Positions 32,835 to 44,508 of a DNA stretch of 64,000 nucleotides are shown here, piece by piece (position 1 is the first letter of the stretch; each line of letters begins with the position of its first letter). A program made the position numbers and the translations under genes. The DNA is from Halichondria panicea (Eukaryota; Porifera; Demospongiae; Suberitida; Halichondriidae). A model generated the notes under the pieces. The model did not search any database. It had not been told where the DNA came from and saw only the letters and a list, made by a program, of their open reading frames with translations. Location of the stretch: contig NC_087380.1 in assembly GCF_963675165.1 (NCBI RefSeq), forward strand, positions 5,526,071 through 5,590,070, read 5' to 3'.

Positions 32835-33139
32835 TCAGTCAGACGAAACGCGGTGAAATATGAAAATAGTGCAATTTTTCAAATATCAATAGTAATGCAT
32901 GAGAATATTCATTGACTATAATTTCACACATTTATACAGATAAAAGGCTAACTAAGCTATCTATCCGGTCCATTTCTTGCTGTGGCCTTTCCCTGCAGAA
33001 ATAGAGCAGTCTAAACACGAGACAAAATGTGTGCAATAATTGAAAACACACACTACTGCACTGTCAATCCTATGTACAACCTACTGGTTGTACTAATCTA
33101 CCTCATATCAACCTTGTTTTGGGAAATATACATAGCCCA

Positions 33140-34902
33140 CAGTAAATCAGCAAAATTGTAGGTCTTCTCTTCACCAACACCTTCGTTGCAGTGCGGCGAT
33201 CAGGTCGGCATAGATCTCGAACCTTTTTCACATATACTAGTGTACAAACGATTCACATTCTCATTCTCATTCTATTCTCATTCTCATTCTATACAGTAAC
33301 AGTATATACAGGGTCAAAAATTTTTTGTACTTACCCAATCCAGGACGGCCAAATTCAAAAATATCTTCGGTACGTCAGCATCTGGTGATTGAAGGACTCG
33401 ACCCAGTATGTATCGCGACACTGAATACAAAACAATGACCACAATACTTACATATGTATGTAACGTGACATTGTGTACATTATACGTACATGTACAATCA
33501 TAATACTTACTCTGCAGAAGTATTGGGCATTTCGGTAGATGTATGTTGCCTTCAAGCGCTTGATCCAAAGCTTAATTAATTACTACAAGTTAGCTTGTCC
33601 TTGCTGGGGGTGTAGCTCGCAAAGGGGCAAGACGAAGTGGTGTGGCAATTGGTGTGTTCTCCCTACACAAGTTCATGTACTAGCCTCGATCCCAGGCCGA
33701 GTTTTCGCTTTTATAACGGTTAGGCGAACAACTGGGCCTGGTACTAGTTGTCTGCGCATGCGTCAAATTTTCATTGTATATTTGTGGTCGGCAAAAATAT
33801 TTAATAAATCAATAATAGAAATTTGTACACAGAAAATGCACAGAGTGAGTACACAAAAGATGCACATAGGGAGCTGCTTCACAAAGGCCTGGGGAGTTGC
33901 CAGTTGTGCTGCAGCACAATTACAGTGACCCAGGGCAACTTCAGGATGATTGAATGCCTTCAAATTACGTTTCAAAAAGATTTAGCAGGCTGCTGGACTT
34001 CTCTGATTCTAGGCCCCAACTCGTAACTCATTGCTTGAGAAAACGTAGATTCTCTTGATGTCTCTGAGCTACCCAGCAACGCTCGAATGAGCAGGTCATA
34101 CTCCAGTCCTGTGTCTGTTAGTATAGGACAATATTAAAAGAAACCAAAGACGGTAAAACCCTTACCTCAAACTGTCCAGTCTCGTCCGTTAGTATAGCCA
34201 AGAGGAGCACTGTTGGGATAGCTGGATATTAGCCATTGCTCCTGTACAGAGAAGTAGACATTTTAAATACGTGTAGATCTATACATATTAAATTTCTCGG
34301 TTATAGTGTCATTGTCGACGAGCTGATGATGGCAGCACCAAGTTCTCTAGCTCACACTCTTCACTTGATCCACCATATTAATGATGAAACTATAGTCTAC
34401 CTACATTCTTGCCAAACATGAACAAGACTTGATAGCATAGCCGGCCATAGGGCCCACACAAAAATATCTGACCTTAACAAGCTTGACAAAGCTTTATACC
34501 TCTTCCCTTGTTGTTCAGTCTTCAGAATAAGCTTCAGAGAAGAGAGAAGCTTCAGCTAAGAGCCATTCCAATCGATTCCAATAATGATAAAACGGGAACT
34601 GACTTCTAGTACACGATAGTACACGAATATAAATGTCACGAAAGTGAACGAGAATATCCATTCGTCAGAATCTGACGAACGATTGACGCATGCGCAGACA
34701 ACTAGTACCAGGCCCAGTTGTTCGCCTAACCGTTATAAAAGCGAAAACTCGGCCTGGGATCGAGGCTAGTTCATGTACATGTACAATGAGAATTCGTTAC
34801 ACATTTGGTGATTTGGAATGTTAATTAATAAATCCTGCAGTTGATCGGGAGAGGCCTCACAATTCTTCATTGCCCAGTAGAGGTGAATCTTGATACTCTT
34901 CC
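33140..34902 (-). pseudogene. Broken transposase-like gene split by two insertions
   Basis: Minus-strand pieces in consistent order: SIKIHLYWAMKNCEASPDQL near 34900-34800 after an AG; YIYRNAQYFCR, a GT-AG intron, then CRDTYWVESFNHQMLTY near 33560-33370; KIFLNLAVLDW before GTAAG; and VRDLCRPDRRTATKVLVK near 33230-33175 followed in another frame by YNFADLLWAMYISQNK. These patterns (xHLYWA..., ESFNxxxLTY, NLAVLDW, RPDRRTxxKVLV) resemble a metazoan transposase-like family I know only as uncharacterised. Stops and frame changes show decay. A 1.09 kb TIR element interrupts it, and its acidic tail may lie at 13.5-13.6 kb beyond the Helitron-like array. Confidence 0.4.
33681..34768. mobile_element. 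TAGCCTCGATCCCAGG-family TIR element, 10-bp TSD
   Basis: The left arm TAGCCTCGATCCCAGGCCG, continuing for ~85 bp through 'cctggtactagttgtctgcg', is mirrored at the right end. GTTCATGTAC flanks both sides (33671-33680, 34769-34778). Length 1088 bp. The 10-bp TSD and long TIRs suggest a Mutator-like element. A minus-strand stretch near 34190 (LLLAILTDETGQFE before GTAAGG) looks coding-like but was not recognised. Confidence 0.75.
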
Positions 34903-35739
34903 CTATAATTACGTATATGTTGTACAATTGAATTGTGACGTGTATACAAGTATTCGACTTACGCTTGTCAGTGAGTTCTGGGAACCACGTGTTCCCTCTG
35001 TCCCTAACTAGGCCTTAGGTAACCTTTCTTAATTCCTTTGCCACATTTTTTGTACACAGTTACATGTGTAACCTGAGGACGCCTACACGCCTCAGGTTAC
35101 ACATGTAACTACGAATTTGTGACCACGGATTACTATCAGCCATTTAGGGCCCGCCAGGTACAACTTTGATACATGCAAGATGTACTCCAATCAGGGTTGA
35201 CTATTATAACCTAATTACACACACTCTAAAAAAGGGTCCCAAAGGGCCAAATGACGAACGATCAGAGTACTGAGTACTAAACTTCTTCTAGAGCTGAGCT
35301 ATGAATGTAAATTTGCGTGAGCAGCAAGAACATAATATCTACATACATGTATATATCCCACTTGGGGTCTGTATCATAGCAACTGGGTGGGGTTTAACTA
35401 CCATAAACTCTGCATTCCTCATAAACTCCCTTGCCTTGAGGGCGCACTGATTTTAACTACAGATGACTAAGATCTACACAGCCAAAAATAAGCTAGACAC
35501 TTATTGGCAGGAGCAGGGCAGATGGGTGGGACTCACTAAACACTAGGAAGGCTGGAAAAAAGGGTGGGGCTCGCTGCTTGGACAAGTTAGTACATGTACG
35601 TAGAGCTCGAAGGTGATACATTCGAATTTATGGCAACGTAAACCATTCTTGGCTCTGAGTTTTTGCCCTTGTCCTCTAAGGTTTACCATAAATTCTAATG
35701 TAGTGGACAATAAGTATAACGCGTACAAGGATATAATCC
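34903..35739. other. No gene seen
   Basis: Intergenic DNA. A short inverted pair 'cctgaggacg...cctcaggttac' near 35070-35100 and worn MITE ends were noted. Nothing coding can be supported. Confidence 0.5.
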
Positions 35740-37549
35740 AACAAATGCAAAACATACATGTATATACATACATACCTAAATAACAGCACTCTTGCAGTAG
35801 GCTAACAGACAGGCACTCATGTTCAAGTCATGCTGAAGGCTAGTCCATGCTTGCTTGTGTTCTGAGAGTAGCTTCTCTGTCAATGTCAAAAGGTCAGGGT
35901 TTTCAAGAATCAGACTGGAGTGCAGCTGAATGGGTGTAGCGTTATTTAGCAATATAAATATTAAATATTACAGCAATGTCGAGGGTATACTAATATAAGC
36001 GAGACTACTATATAGTTGTATTCCAAAAGAGAAAAGAGGAAAGAGAAAATTTTTTATCTACGAGGCAAACAAAACGCCTAGGGACTTAGGTGTTTTGCTA
36101 AAAATAAAACCTGTTTATAAACGCAATATCGAGATGCCAGTTTTAATTCTCTGTGTAAACAGCCTCAAGGTATACTTATGGCACAAACTTCACTCTATTT
36201 CATATTATGTTAATGTTATGTACAAGTAACTCTGCAGTACCAATTCCCAAATAAAGCAACTGGCACGTCAGAAATAATTTCCAGAGCCTTTATAATTATA
36301 ACCGTCTCACCTTGAGGAAGAGTCCAATGTACGACTGTACCAACTCAAAGTCTCTGTTAGTCTTCACAGTTTTCAGCAGGAACGTCATCAGATGCTCCAC
36401 CAACTCCACCGACCCCCCAGACTCTGGGGCAAGGCTACGGAACTCAGCATAATTATATGGACGCAGGGGGTAGCTCTTTCATCAGGTTCATCAGGGGGGC
36501 ATCTGAAAGAGAGACAACATTGAGCATACTTGGATCAGTAATGTAGGAGGTATAGTGTATTGTATTCATAACAATCACTGTACTCACATTGGTTGCTACC
36601 AGCACATTGTTGAAGGCACTTCTGAAATTCTGAGAGTGGATTGAGCTCTCCCAGGTTGAGAATCTTGGACCCTCCACCCACTTCGGTAACTGGGATGTCA
36701 CTACCCTCCTCAGAGGGGAGGAACTTTGGCTGCAGGCCAGGGAGAGTGGAGAGGAAAAACGGTGCCAGTTTCAGAGTTTTTGCTGGCTCCATTGGTTTTT
36801 TCCGTTGCTTAATTATGTCGAGGTTTTGTAGATTAGACCATCTGGACTTTGGTAGCATGGATAGAGTTACTAAACCCTCAGCAAGAGGTGTACATTTCTC
36901 GGAAACGTCGTCCATTGTCAGTTTATTTTCGTTTCTTTGTGTGTTTGATTTAACATCAGTTTCATCGTGCTCTGTCAGCTTGGTAGTAGGTAGATCGGTA
37001 AAAGTAGGTTTGGTTTTTTCTGATAGTGGGCGGAGTGAAACATGAGAGTACATGGTCTTGTTGGACCACCGATAAATGCCGAGGTCGTCAACGTGTGTGG
37101 TTGCCAGGAAGTCACCTGACGGAGAGAGAGCTATGCTGGTGGCCGGAGACTCCACAAGGAAGATGTTAATCATTCTGGGAAAAGAAGTGTTGGGTCAAAG
37201 AGAATGCACGCCTTAAAGAAAAACATTTTCGATACTGAAAGTAATTAATGCAGAATTCCCAATAGAAAATTATGACGAATTTCGTAGCATATAAACACTA
37301 CGTAAGTCAAATAAATGACCTTGCTTGTCACAAGTATCAGCAACTCTACTACAGTACGCACAAACCCTAAATTATTCGAGAGAATGCACATACGCAGTGT
37401 CCTCACCTTCCAGTGGGCAGGTCCCAGGTCCTGACTGAGCAGTCCATGGAGGAGGTGACCAGCCATCGACCATCAGGACTAAACAACTGCAGTGTGTGTG
37501 TGTGTATGTGTGTGTGTACGGGAACACAAACAATCAACACAACCTGAAA

Positions 37550-37590
37550 CCATAGATAATAGAGACATTTCTATGTTCTATTATCTATGG
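37550..37590. mobile_element. 41-bp minimal CCATAGAT hairpin, TSD TGAAA
   Basis: CCATAGATAATAGA and 'tctattatctatgg' are separated by only 13 bases and flanked by TGAAA (37545-37549, 37591-37595). It is the two ends of the CCATAGAT family with almost nothing between. The duplicate sits at 60062-60102. Confidence 0.75.
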
Positions 37591-37629
37591 TGAAACCTAT
37601 CATTTACAATCAGCAGAACGCAGACTCAA

Positions 37630-38125
37630 AGTCATTGTAGGACAAAACAATCAGTGTGTAAAAGGTCCTACTATGCATGCATATGGTATATAGAGGCAGT
37701 TTAAAGGTAGTTCCCCTAGCATTGTATGGACAATGCTGCCGAGTATGTGGTCTTAAAAAAGTAATATCAGACTCAAAGCCGTAGCACCATTGTAGGCAAA
37801 ACAATTAGTGAGTAAAAGGTCCTAATGTGCATACGGTAGTCCCCAGAGCATTGTAGGGACAATGCTGCCGAGTATGTGGTCTTAAAAAAGATTATATCAG
37901 ACTCAGAGCTCTAGCACCATTGTAGGTAAAACAATTAGTGAGTAAAACGTCCTACTGTGCATACAGTAGTCCCCAGAGCATTGTAGGGACAATACTGTAC
38001 GTCGAGTATGTGGTCTTAAAAAAGATAATATCAGACTCAGAGCCGTAGCACCATTGTAGGCAAAACAATTAGTGAGTAAAAGGTCCTAATGTGCATACGG
38101 TAGTCCCCAGAGCATTGTAGGTATG
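37630..38125. repeat. ~130-bp minisatellite in a WDR36-like intron
   Basis: Three to four tandem copies of a unit with 'agcattgtagggacaatgct', 'gagtatgtggtctt', 'gcaccattgtaggcaaaac' and 'gtgcatacggtagtcccc'. The right duplicate (60135-60370) has only about two copies, so copy number changed after the duplication. Confidence 0.8.
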
Positions 38126-38574
38126 TTGTCTATGCATGTACAACAAATAGGTAGCTTCATTAGAGAGTGGACAATGATATGTATCCAGGAGACTCAGTGC
38201 CTATAAGGAGCAGAAATAATCCTGTACCATATAATGATATAAATTTGTATAAGGGCTCATCACCAGCTCAGATAGTGCGTAATCCCCTAAAAGAGGTAAT
38301 CATACTTGAGAACTATGAACAAAGGGCAGGGGAACCCCTTTATACGTACCATATCAGTGATCCTGTTGGTATGACCTCTGAACCTTCTGACCACCTTCCT
38401 GCCTCCAGTATCTACAATACTCACTGTGAAGTTGTCAGCAGCAACGGCAAGCATACAGCTGCACAGGATTGTATAATCAGTTTCAACATAACATTTCATT
38501 TCATAAACTATAAACGTGTACCGTTAGGTTGTGTGTAGATACAAGCAACAAAAAACTATACTGATAAATTTTTT

Positions 38575-39072
38575 TATACCGTGGGTGCTAATGCCTCGGT
38601 GGAGGAGCCAAAGCTTATGGTGATTAATGAAGCTACAGTACTAGCAGACTATTAAATACACACATGTACAGCCTCTGCATTTACACAGATGACATGCATA
38701 CAGAGTACAGAATGGTGAAAAAGAGTGGGAAATAAAATAATGTTGAAAGTTCAAAGTCCATAATTATTAATGGCTGAAATGAACAGTGTGGCTTTTATCT
38801 CACTCTTGTAGCTACCAATACTAGCGTTCTAGTGCAGAGTTATATCAACAGATTTGGCTACGAAAGAGTCTGCAACAGCCTTCTAAGTAAGCAAAACTAG
38901 CCATTCAAACGAAGCATGATTTTGTAAATCCACTAATTGCAATCCAAGAAACATGACTATAGTAGAAAGAAGTCTGCATGACTTGCACTTCATTTATCAC
39001 TTACACACACAGACACACTACGTACCGTATACCTCGCTTGCGCATGTACACACTGAGGCATAATAGTCCTAT
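38575..39072. repeat. ATGCCTCGG-TIR interspersed repeat
   Basis: From 'gtgggtgctaatgcctcggt' to 'cacactgaggcataatag'. It lies in the long intron between the first two WDR36-like exons and is shared with the right duplicate at 60903. Confidence 0.6.
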
Positions 39073-40849
39073 TTGTTTTGATTGTTTTTGAACGCCCACT
39101 AACTACTTCATATATAGCTTCTGCAGTAAAATTGTGCTGAGCGGCACATCCTTTTACATTTGAAGTCATTGTAAAATCAATGCGTTTTACAGCCTCAGCA
39201 TTCTGCAATACAAGCGCGTATAGAGTAGGTATCTTCAAGACCAGCTAGCTTACGGACAGTTGACAAACACTCTCAGGGACAAAAACAATTGTGTAGCTCT
39301 TATTTCAATATTTCACACACTTCCTTTCATAGCGCATGTATTGCAGAATGCAGAGGCTGCAAAAACGCATTGATTTTTTACAATGACTTCATACTGCGCA
39401 AGCTATACAGGAAGTAGTTAGTGGGCGTTCAAAAAGCAATCAAAATTCCAGGGACTACCATAATTATAAATGTTTGTGGTTTTCGCGGATTAGGCATGTA
39501 CCGCAAATTTGATATCGCATGTATGCATGAAAACCTTTCTAAACGCGAAAATTTATACCCTCGAAATATACCCGCTATATGGTATTATGACATAGGATCA
39601 AAACTAGCCTCGATCCTAGCCCCTCTCACTAGAGGGCCTGGTAACCACCGTTTGCGCGTGGGTAGATTCAATAGTAAATTCGTTAGTAAAACTCTTTGTA
39701 ATTTATCAATTAACCTTTTGTACTATGGTCACCCACGTGGTTGATTTTAAACTATGAGAGAGAAATCGCCATCACAACTCTAGGCTCATACAAGGAGCAC
39801 TGATATGGCATCAAACAAGCGTCTGGAAGCAAGTAGACTTGCCAGAGCCGGTAGATACTGACAGAAAAACGCCCACTACTCTACCACAGTACAAAAGAAG
39901 ACAAAACCTGACTTTTCAACACTGAGGAGAGCTTGAGCAAGAGCAGAACAGAAGTAGAAGCCATCACAACAAAACTAGTCACTAGTCTAGGTCATAAATG
40001 TTGTAAGTAGCTGTGTTATTTTATTAAAACTACTGTGATTTGTGCAATGACATCATTGTAAAATATACAATATACTGACTAAGATATCTCGATCCCCAAG
40101 AATCTTGGGGCAATTGACGCATGCGCAGACAATGTATACCAGGCCGTCTTTCTCAATTGAGAGCGGCCTGGAATCGAGGCTAGATTAAAACACACTAGTC
40201 AAACTCCAATGGTACAAAACAACAGGGAATGTATTTTGATCTTTCTATAAGAGCCTCTAAAACACAGCCAGATATGAAATCTGAGTCTCCATATTATAGT
40301 AATAATTATGTGTCTGTCAGACAATCAATCAGTTTGCACTAGGCCACCTTATTATTGAAGCCACTGTTAGCCTGCCCAAAACTATTAACAGCTAGGTTTC
40401 ACTGAAGTGGGAAAAGGGTTTGTTTGGTATATGCATATACAGTTTTACCCTTCAAACTGATACACCAGTCGAACCGATGTTTCGTATGTTTATACCTATC
40501 TCTATGGTAGCCCATACTGGCCACAGGGGATCCAATGTCCACGCTGCATTGGAGGGTCTTGTCATAAAATGACCATATCTGAGGATGATGAAAAAAGACA
40601 TGAAAGAGGTCACATGGGGCATGAATAGGCATGGTTGTTGACAATAACGAGATTCAAGGAAATCCGATTAATGACAAAGTAAAACGGAACAATACATATT
40701 CATAAAGGATTTACCAAGGTAGCTTCATATTTAGATATAGTTTACGGATAGCATGGGAGATAGAATTCGAAGTCAGAGATTCCAAGAGCAATCAATACAA
40801 GCTCTGGCAGAGAGGCTCATACTGAGAGAAAGCTGAGCATAGCACAAAG

Positions 40850-43064
40850 AAGCCCTTAAGGAGAACGAGTGTTGGTTCATCCTATCAATATGGGACAAGG
40901 AGATGCAATACTACTGGAGATACAGAGTACAGATGGTAAGTGATTAGAAGACAAGCAGCATTCTTAGCTTAAAAAAAAACTGTTATTCTGATGTCAAAGT
41001 ATAAAAATAGTCACAGACATGAGTAACGTACATTACATTACATTCATTATGTATAAACAAGTATTTGTTATTCCAGGCCAGAGTGAGAAACACCTTACGG
41101 ATGGTGGCCAGGGACAAAGAACACAGAACACACAATACTACCAGAATCTCAAAGCACTCTCAGGGCTAGTACGGAAGAACCGTACTGAAACTGGTAATAC
41201 GTTAGAAGATCGAATTTGTGCAATGGACTCAATTATCATAACACACCCCAACCTAGACCATTACGGTGGCATTAACCGACTCTGGCAAGTTGTTTAAAAG
41301 TTGAGCATTCTGGTGGCCCAAGTACATGCAATTAGGTGAAGTGTTGCTGTCTGGCGAAAGAGATCAACTTAGGCACTGGTTCGTGTTAACTGGAGAAGGA
41401 GAGAATGGTAGACGACATACGAACATCAAAACATTACCCAAAGGTTCGACGGTAAAAGTAGCCTGGAACGAAGACCTAAAATTTAATGCAGCTCAATGCA
41501 AAAAGTATACTGACAACTGTAAAGATGCCAGGGAGCAAGTACGATTACAATGTGGTGTTGAGCGGAGACTCATACGGTTATGTCATCGATGAGAAACTAG
41601 GTTTAAAGGATAAATCGGTGGGAGTATTCCAATTGCCTCGCGCATCATGGAAGCAAATATAATCCCGATCACCTCAAATCCAAACCATCAACAGCTGAGG
41701 AGTTTAGAAATTTTTACTCAAGCTTCCATGCAAACATCTACTTAATCAGTCGTGGCGATCACAGAGGCTACAAACATCCGCATTCTCTCTGCTGCTGTTC
41801 AGAAGAAAAGACGTTGTAAGGCAACATGGTTTGAAGAATCTAAATTGACAAAACGAACATTAGCAACTGGAGGGACTATGTTGATATCTTCTATTTCAAG
41901 CAAAACACTCCCTACGTCACCCTGGATCCTAACAATGAGCAACTGCCTGAGAGCTTACAGCTGTTTGTCAAAAAGGTGCGTAGAAATGGTAAAACTATGG
42001 AGTTAAAAAATTATAACTTATACAGGTGCCAGCTCCAAAGAGTTTAGAAGACAAACTTAGAAAAAATAATTTGCAGAGGAGGAAGGTTGGTTGTGACACA
42101 AAAAGCTTCTTCAATGCCGTCAGTGAAGCACTAACAAACAAGAACACACCCATCCAGCTGAAAGAGAAGCTTGTCGAACACTTAATGGGATTGCAAGATT
42201 TATACTATCCAAGATCAGGAATGACTACAATGGAGGAATATTATGAGATCGTAAGTAATTATCTATTGGATGGACACTTCTCGTCTGATATTGAAAAGAT
42301 TCTGCCCGAGGCAATGGCATGGACACTAAATTTGAATACAAGTTATCCCTGCGAATCCTGAACAAGGAGACAAGTTGTATGGTGTCGAATCTACCCAGAC
42401 TGTTATTCAGCTAATACATGATGAGACAGGCGATGGTCACTATGACTACGTCTTGCCCGCCACGGCCCAAGGGCTTTCCATAAATACTTCAGATAGATTG
42501 CCACCTGTGAAGGCTGAGCAGACCAAGATCAGAGAAACTCCACCCTCACAAGCCACGACAAACAGAAGAGCTAGCAGACGCCTCCTCTTCCCAAATGACA
42601 GGTGAGACAAAATGAAAAAAGAGCTAACAGTTTTACCGATTAAAATTATGATTCATTATAATTTTTACTAAGATTATATACCTTATAGTGCAAACCAAAA
42701 GAAGAGCCCACTCAACAAAGTTTGTCACTTCTGCAAGCAACCAGCAAATCCCACCACAGATTGTACATAATTATGTAAAAACACTAAATGCCCAGTCAAA
42801 AACACACTTAAATTGTAAAGAGGAGTCAAGAAAAACACCCACTTGTGTGAGAAACTTCAAGAAATGCGAATATTGCCGGACTTGCAAAAATGCAACGGAA
42901 TAATGGGAACAGTACATGCTTCGTGTCATCTTTGTGGGGGTGCTGGCCACGTCCCTTGTATTAGAAGAGTGCCCGAACAAACAAGAGATGGATACACATG
43001 TAGGACATGTATAAAGAACAAAGTTTGTAGTACAATAGGTATATGGAGTGTATGTGAACATTGA
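40850..43064 (+). pseudogene. MBL - OTU-like - Cys-rich pseudogene
   Basis: A damaged copy of the MBL family. Exon 1 (to 40935) keeps INMGQGDAILLEI, but the ATG used by the intact copy is ATA and a CAA is TAA. Exon 2 (from 41077) has SIIITHPNLDHYGGINRL, then a ~40-base deletion and frame changes through the rest of the MBL fold. From about 42026 an OTU-like exon reads VGCDTKSFFNAVSEAL and, after a frameshift near 42340, GDGHYDYVLPA: the histidine motif is kept but Ser stands where the DGNC cysteine should be. An exon from 42689 holds worn CxxC pairs (CHFCKQP, KKCEYCRTCK, CHLCGGAGH, GYTCRTC) in several frames. The domain order MBL-OTU-Cys differs from the minus-strand gene next door. Confidence 0.75.
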
Positions 43065-44508
43065 TGTAGTCTACAGTAGCCGGAGCATTGTTATCATTAA
43101 TTGACTGTGCATGGGAGTATAACATGACACAAATTGTACATTGCTTTACATGACTACACAGAGGAAACACAGCAATAGCTGCAATGTTGTAAGCACTGCT
43201 ATACCGTAGTATAGTGATTACGTTAGAAACGCGACACAAATTTATGCACCACTGGCTATCATACCGTATTTTTGTATTGCCCAATTAAATCGGTGTTTAC
43301 CTGTTCAGTCCCATTGAAATTGACGATTAATAGAGGAAATTAAATGAGCTAATCGCATGTATACTTTCTCAACTTAAACACATATCCTAATAGGGTGAAA
43401 TTTTAGAGGGTTAGCAATTTTGCACGAAATTAATTTCACAAAAATTGTTCTTTAATTAGAACTATCAGCTATAACGTGAAAAAAGTATAAGGCATGGCCT
43501 GGGAGTGTTTCCTGCAAGCAATTCAACGAAATGCTTTTAGTTGTACGTGATACTAAAACGGCATATAATTATGAATTTTCATAATTATTTTTAAGGCAAC
43601 ATGGTAGCTTATATAGGTTTTATCATTTGTCATACCAACTTACTATGCTTCACAAATGATATTATGTTGTCAACTATTTGCTAAGACAGTGAATTAATTT
43701 GCACAATCACTCCGCATCCTCCTCTCCTCATGGTGATGATCAACTCGACTGTAGCATTTTGCACAAACGATAAACGTGACAAGTTCCACTGCATGGCCTG
43801 TGGGTGAGAGGGGATTGCATTACAGATCGATGAAGGGAGAAGGAGCGTCTAACTACGGGATCACAATTCGTAAGTGGCCATAACTGCATGAGAGCCATAT
43901 AAGGAGAGTTGGAAGTTGTAAAGTAAGTGGAGAACTACACCCTGGTGAGACCACACCCTCACACACTCGTATTATTATTTAGACTAGGCTCCCAGTACCT
44001 AGCTGCATGAGCGCACAATCACATCGTGTGTTTGCCCAAGTTGCCCTATACACATCTTATACTCATTAATAGCGGGGGGGGAGAACTGTCTGGTTACTCA
44101 AAGTCTGGGCATACTTTTCTGTCATCAGATGGAATGTTGGTAGAGTATATTCATTGTTAGCCTTACCCACAAGAATGTGACATAGAGAACAGTTCCCTTT
44201 AGTGCGCATTAAACAGTGGGTTAGTACCCAGGAGATGATTACATTCCTAGACGCCAGAACAGTATGCTCAGAGTAACCAGACGGTTATTAATAAGAACCG
44301 GCTGGTATCACAAGACTAAATATAACTTTCAACATGTGCTATAATTATTACGCAAAAATTATTATTTATACATTAATAACACTTGCATGTACAGTATTTT
44401 TAGCATAGTGATATTTACTGGTTGATAGCTTCAATCAACACATCTACTATAATTATAGCCTCGTTTCCAGGCCAGGTTGTCTCCAAAATAACAATTAGGT
44501 TGCCAACT
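43065..44508. other. No gene seen
   Basis: The intergenic stretch between the plus-strand MBL pseudogene and the end of the minus-strand MBL-OTU gene. It contains MITE-like fragments such as 'gatgattacattcctagacg' with 'agtaaccagacggtt' (also near 7508-7560) and nothing coding. Confidence 0.5.

Larger units (their letters stand above)
13655..33096 (+). mobile_element. Helitron-like head-to-tail array, four units
   Basis: Four copies of one ~1.46-1.48 kb unit follow each other without spacers, at 13655, 16423, 20573 and 29813, ending at 33096. Unit lengths after removing later insertions are about 1478, 1461, 1479 and 1460 bp. Each unit starts TCAAAACTAAAAAAC and ends in the hairpin GTACAACC-TACT-GGTTGTAC followed by TAA, so the last four bases are CTAA. 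The left flank ends in A and the right flank starts with T. TC...CTRR with a 3' hairpin and A^T insertion without target duplication is the Helitron signature, and head-to-tail arrays are known products of rolling-circle transposition. There is no Rep/helicase, so the units would be non-autonomous. A segmental origin by unequal crossing-over is the alternative. Confidence 0.6.
29813..33096 (+). repeat. Array unit 4, interrupted by a CCATAGAT element
   Basis: ~1460 bp of unit sequence with a 1819 bp insertion at 31016-32834. Ends with the intact 3' hairpin and CTAA. The next bases 'tctacctc' are unique flank. Confidence 0.7.
35776..40578 (-). pseudogene. WDR36: WDR36/UTP21-like 3' fragment with a frameshift
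   Basis: Exons (high to low): 40578-40496, 38458-38350, 37486-37407, 37174-36588, 36502-36311, 35925-35776. They encode the last WD repeats and the Utp21 C-terminal domain of WDR36, a U3 snoRNP / small-subunit processome protein. Motifs: IWSFYDKTLQCSV, FRGHTNRITDM, FSPDGRWLVTSSMDCSVRTW, LATTHVDDLGIY.WSN, VTLSMLPKSRWSNLQNLDII and APFFLSTLPGLQPKF. In exon 5 the right copy reads PASIDAEFR, but here a 4-base insertion at ~36450-36456 gives PASI then stop and shifts the frame. The N-terminal WD exons are absent; the next sequence upstream is the MBL pseudogene. It is therefore a truncated, disabled duplicate of the 57.97-62.86 kb gene. Confidence 0.85.
35740..43064. repeat. Segmental duplication, left copy (WDR36 3' part + MBL pseudogene)
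   Basis: Order and sequence match 57955-64000: WDR36-like exons on the minus strand, an intronic ~130-bp minisatellite, the 41-bp CCATAGAT hairpin, an ATGCCTCGG repeat, 'gcaatcaaaattccagg', the upstream WD exon, then the plus-strand MBL pseudogene. The offset is about 22 kb. Only the part up to about 41.8 kb can be compared, because the right copy runs off the window. Confidence 0.8.

Noticed and set aside
33539-33928. 129-codon plus-strand open frame
   Set aside because: It runs across the TIR of the 33681-34768 element and the antisense side of the transposase-like fragment; no domain seen.
36641-37045. 134-codon plus-strand open frame, repeated at 59144-59548
   Set aside because: Antisense shadow of the largest WDR36-like exon; the minus strand has the recognisable protein.
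40850-43064. Treating the first MBL copy as an intact multi-exon gene
   Set aside because: Lost start codon, nonsense codon, a ~40-base deletion in the metal-binding region and several frame changes cannot all be explained by introns.
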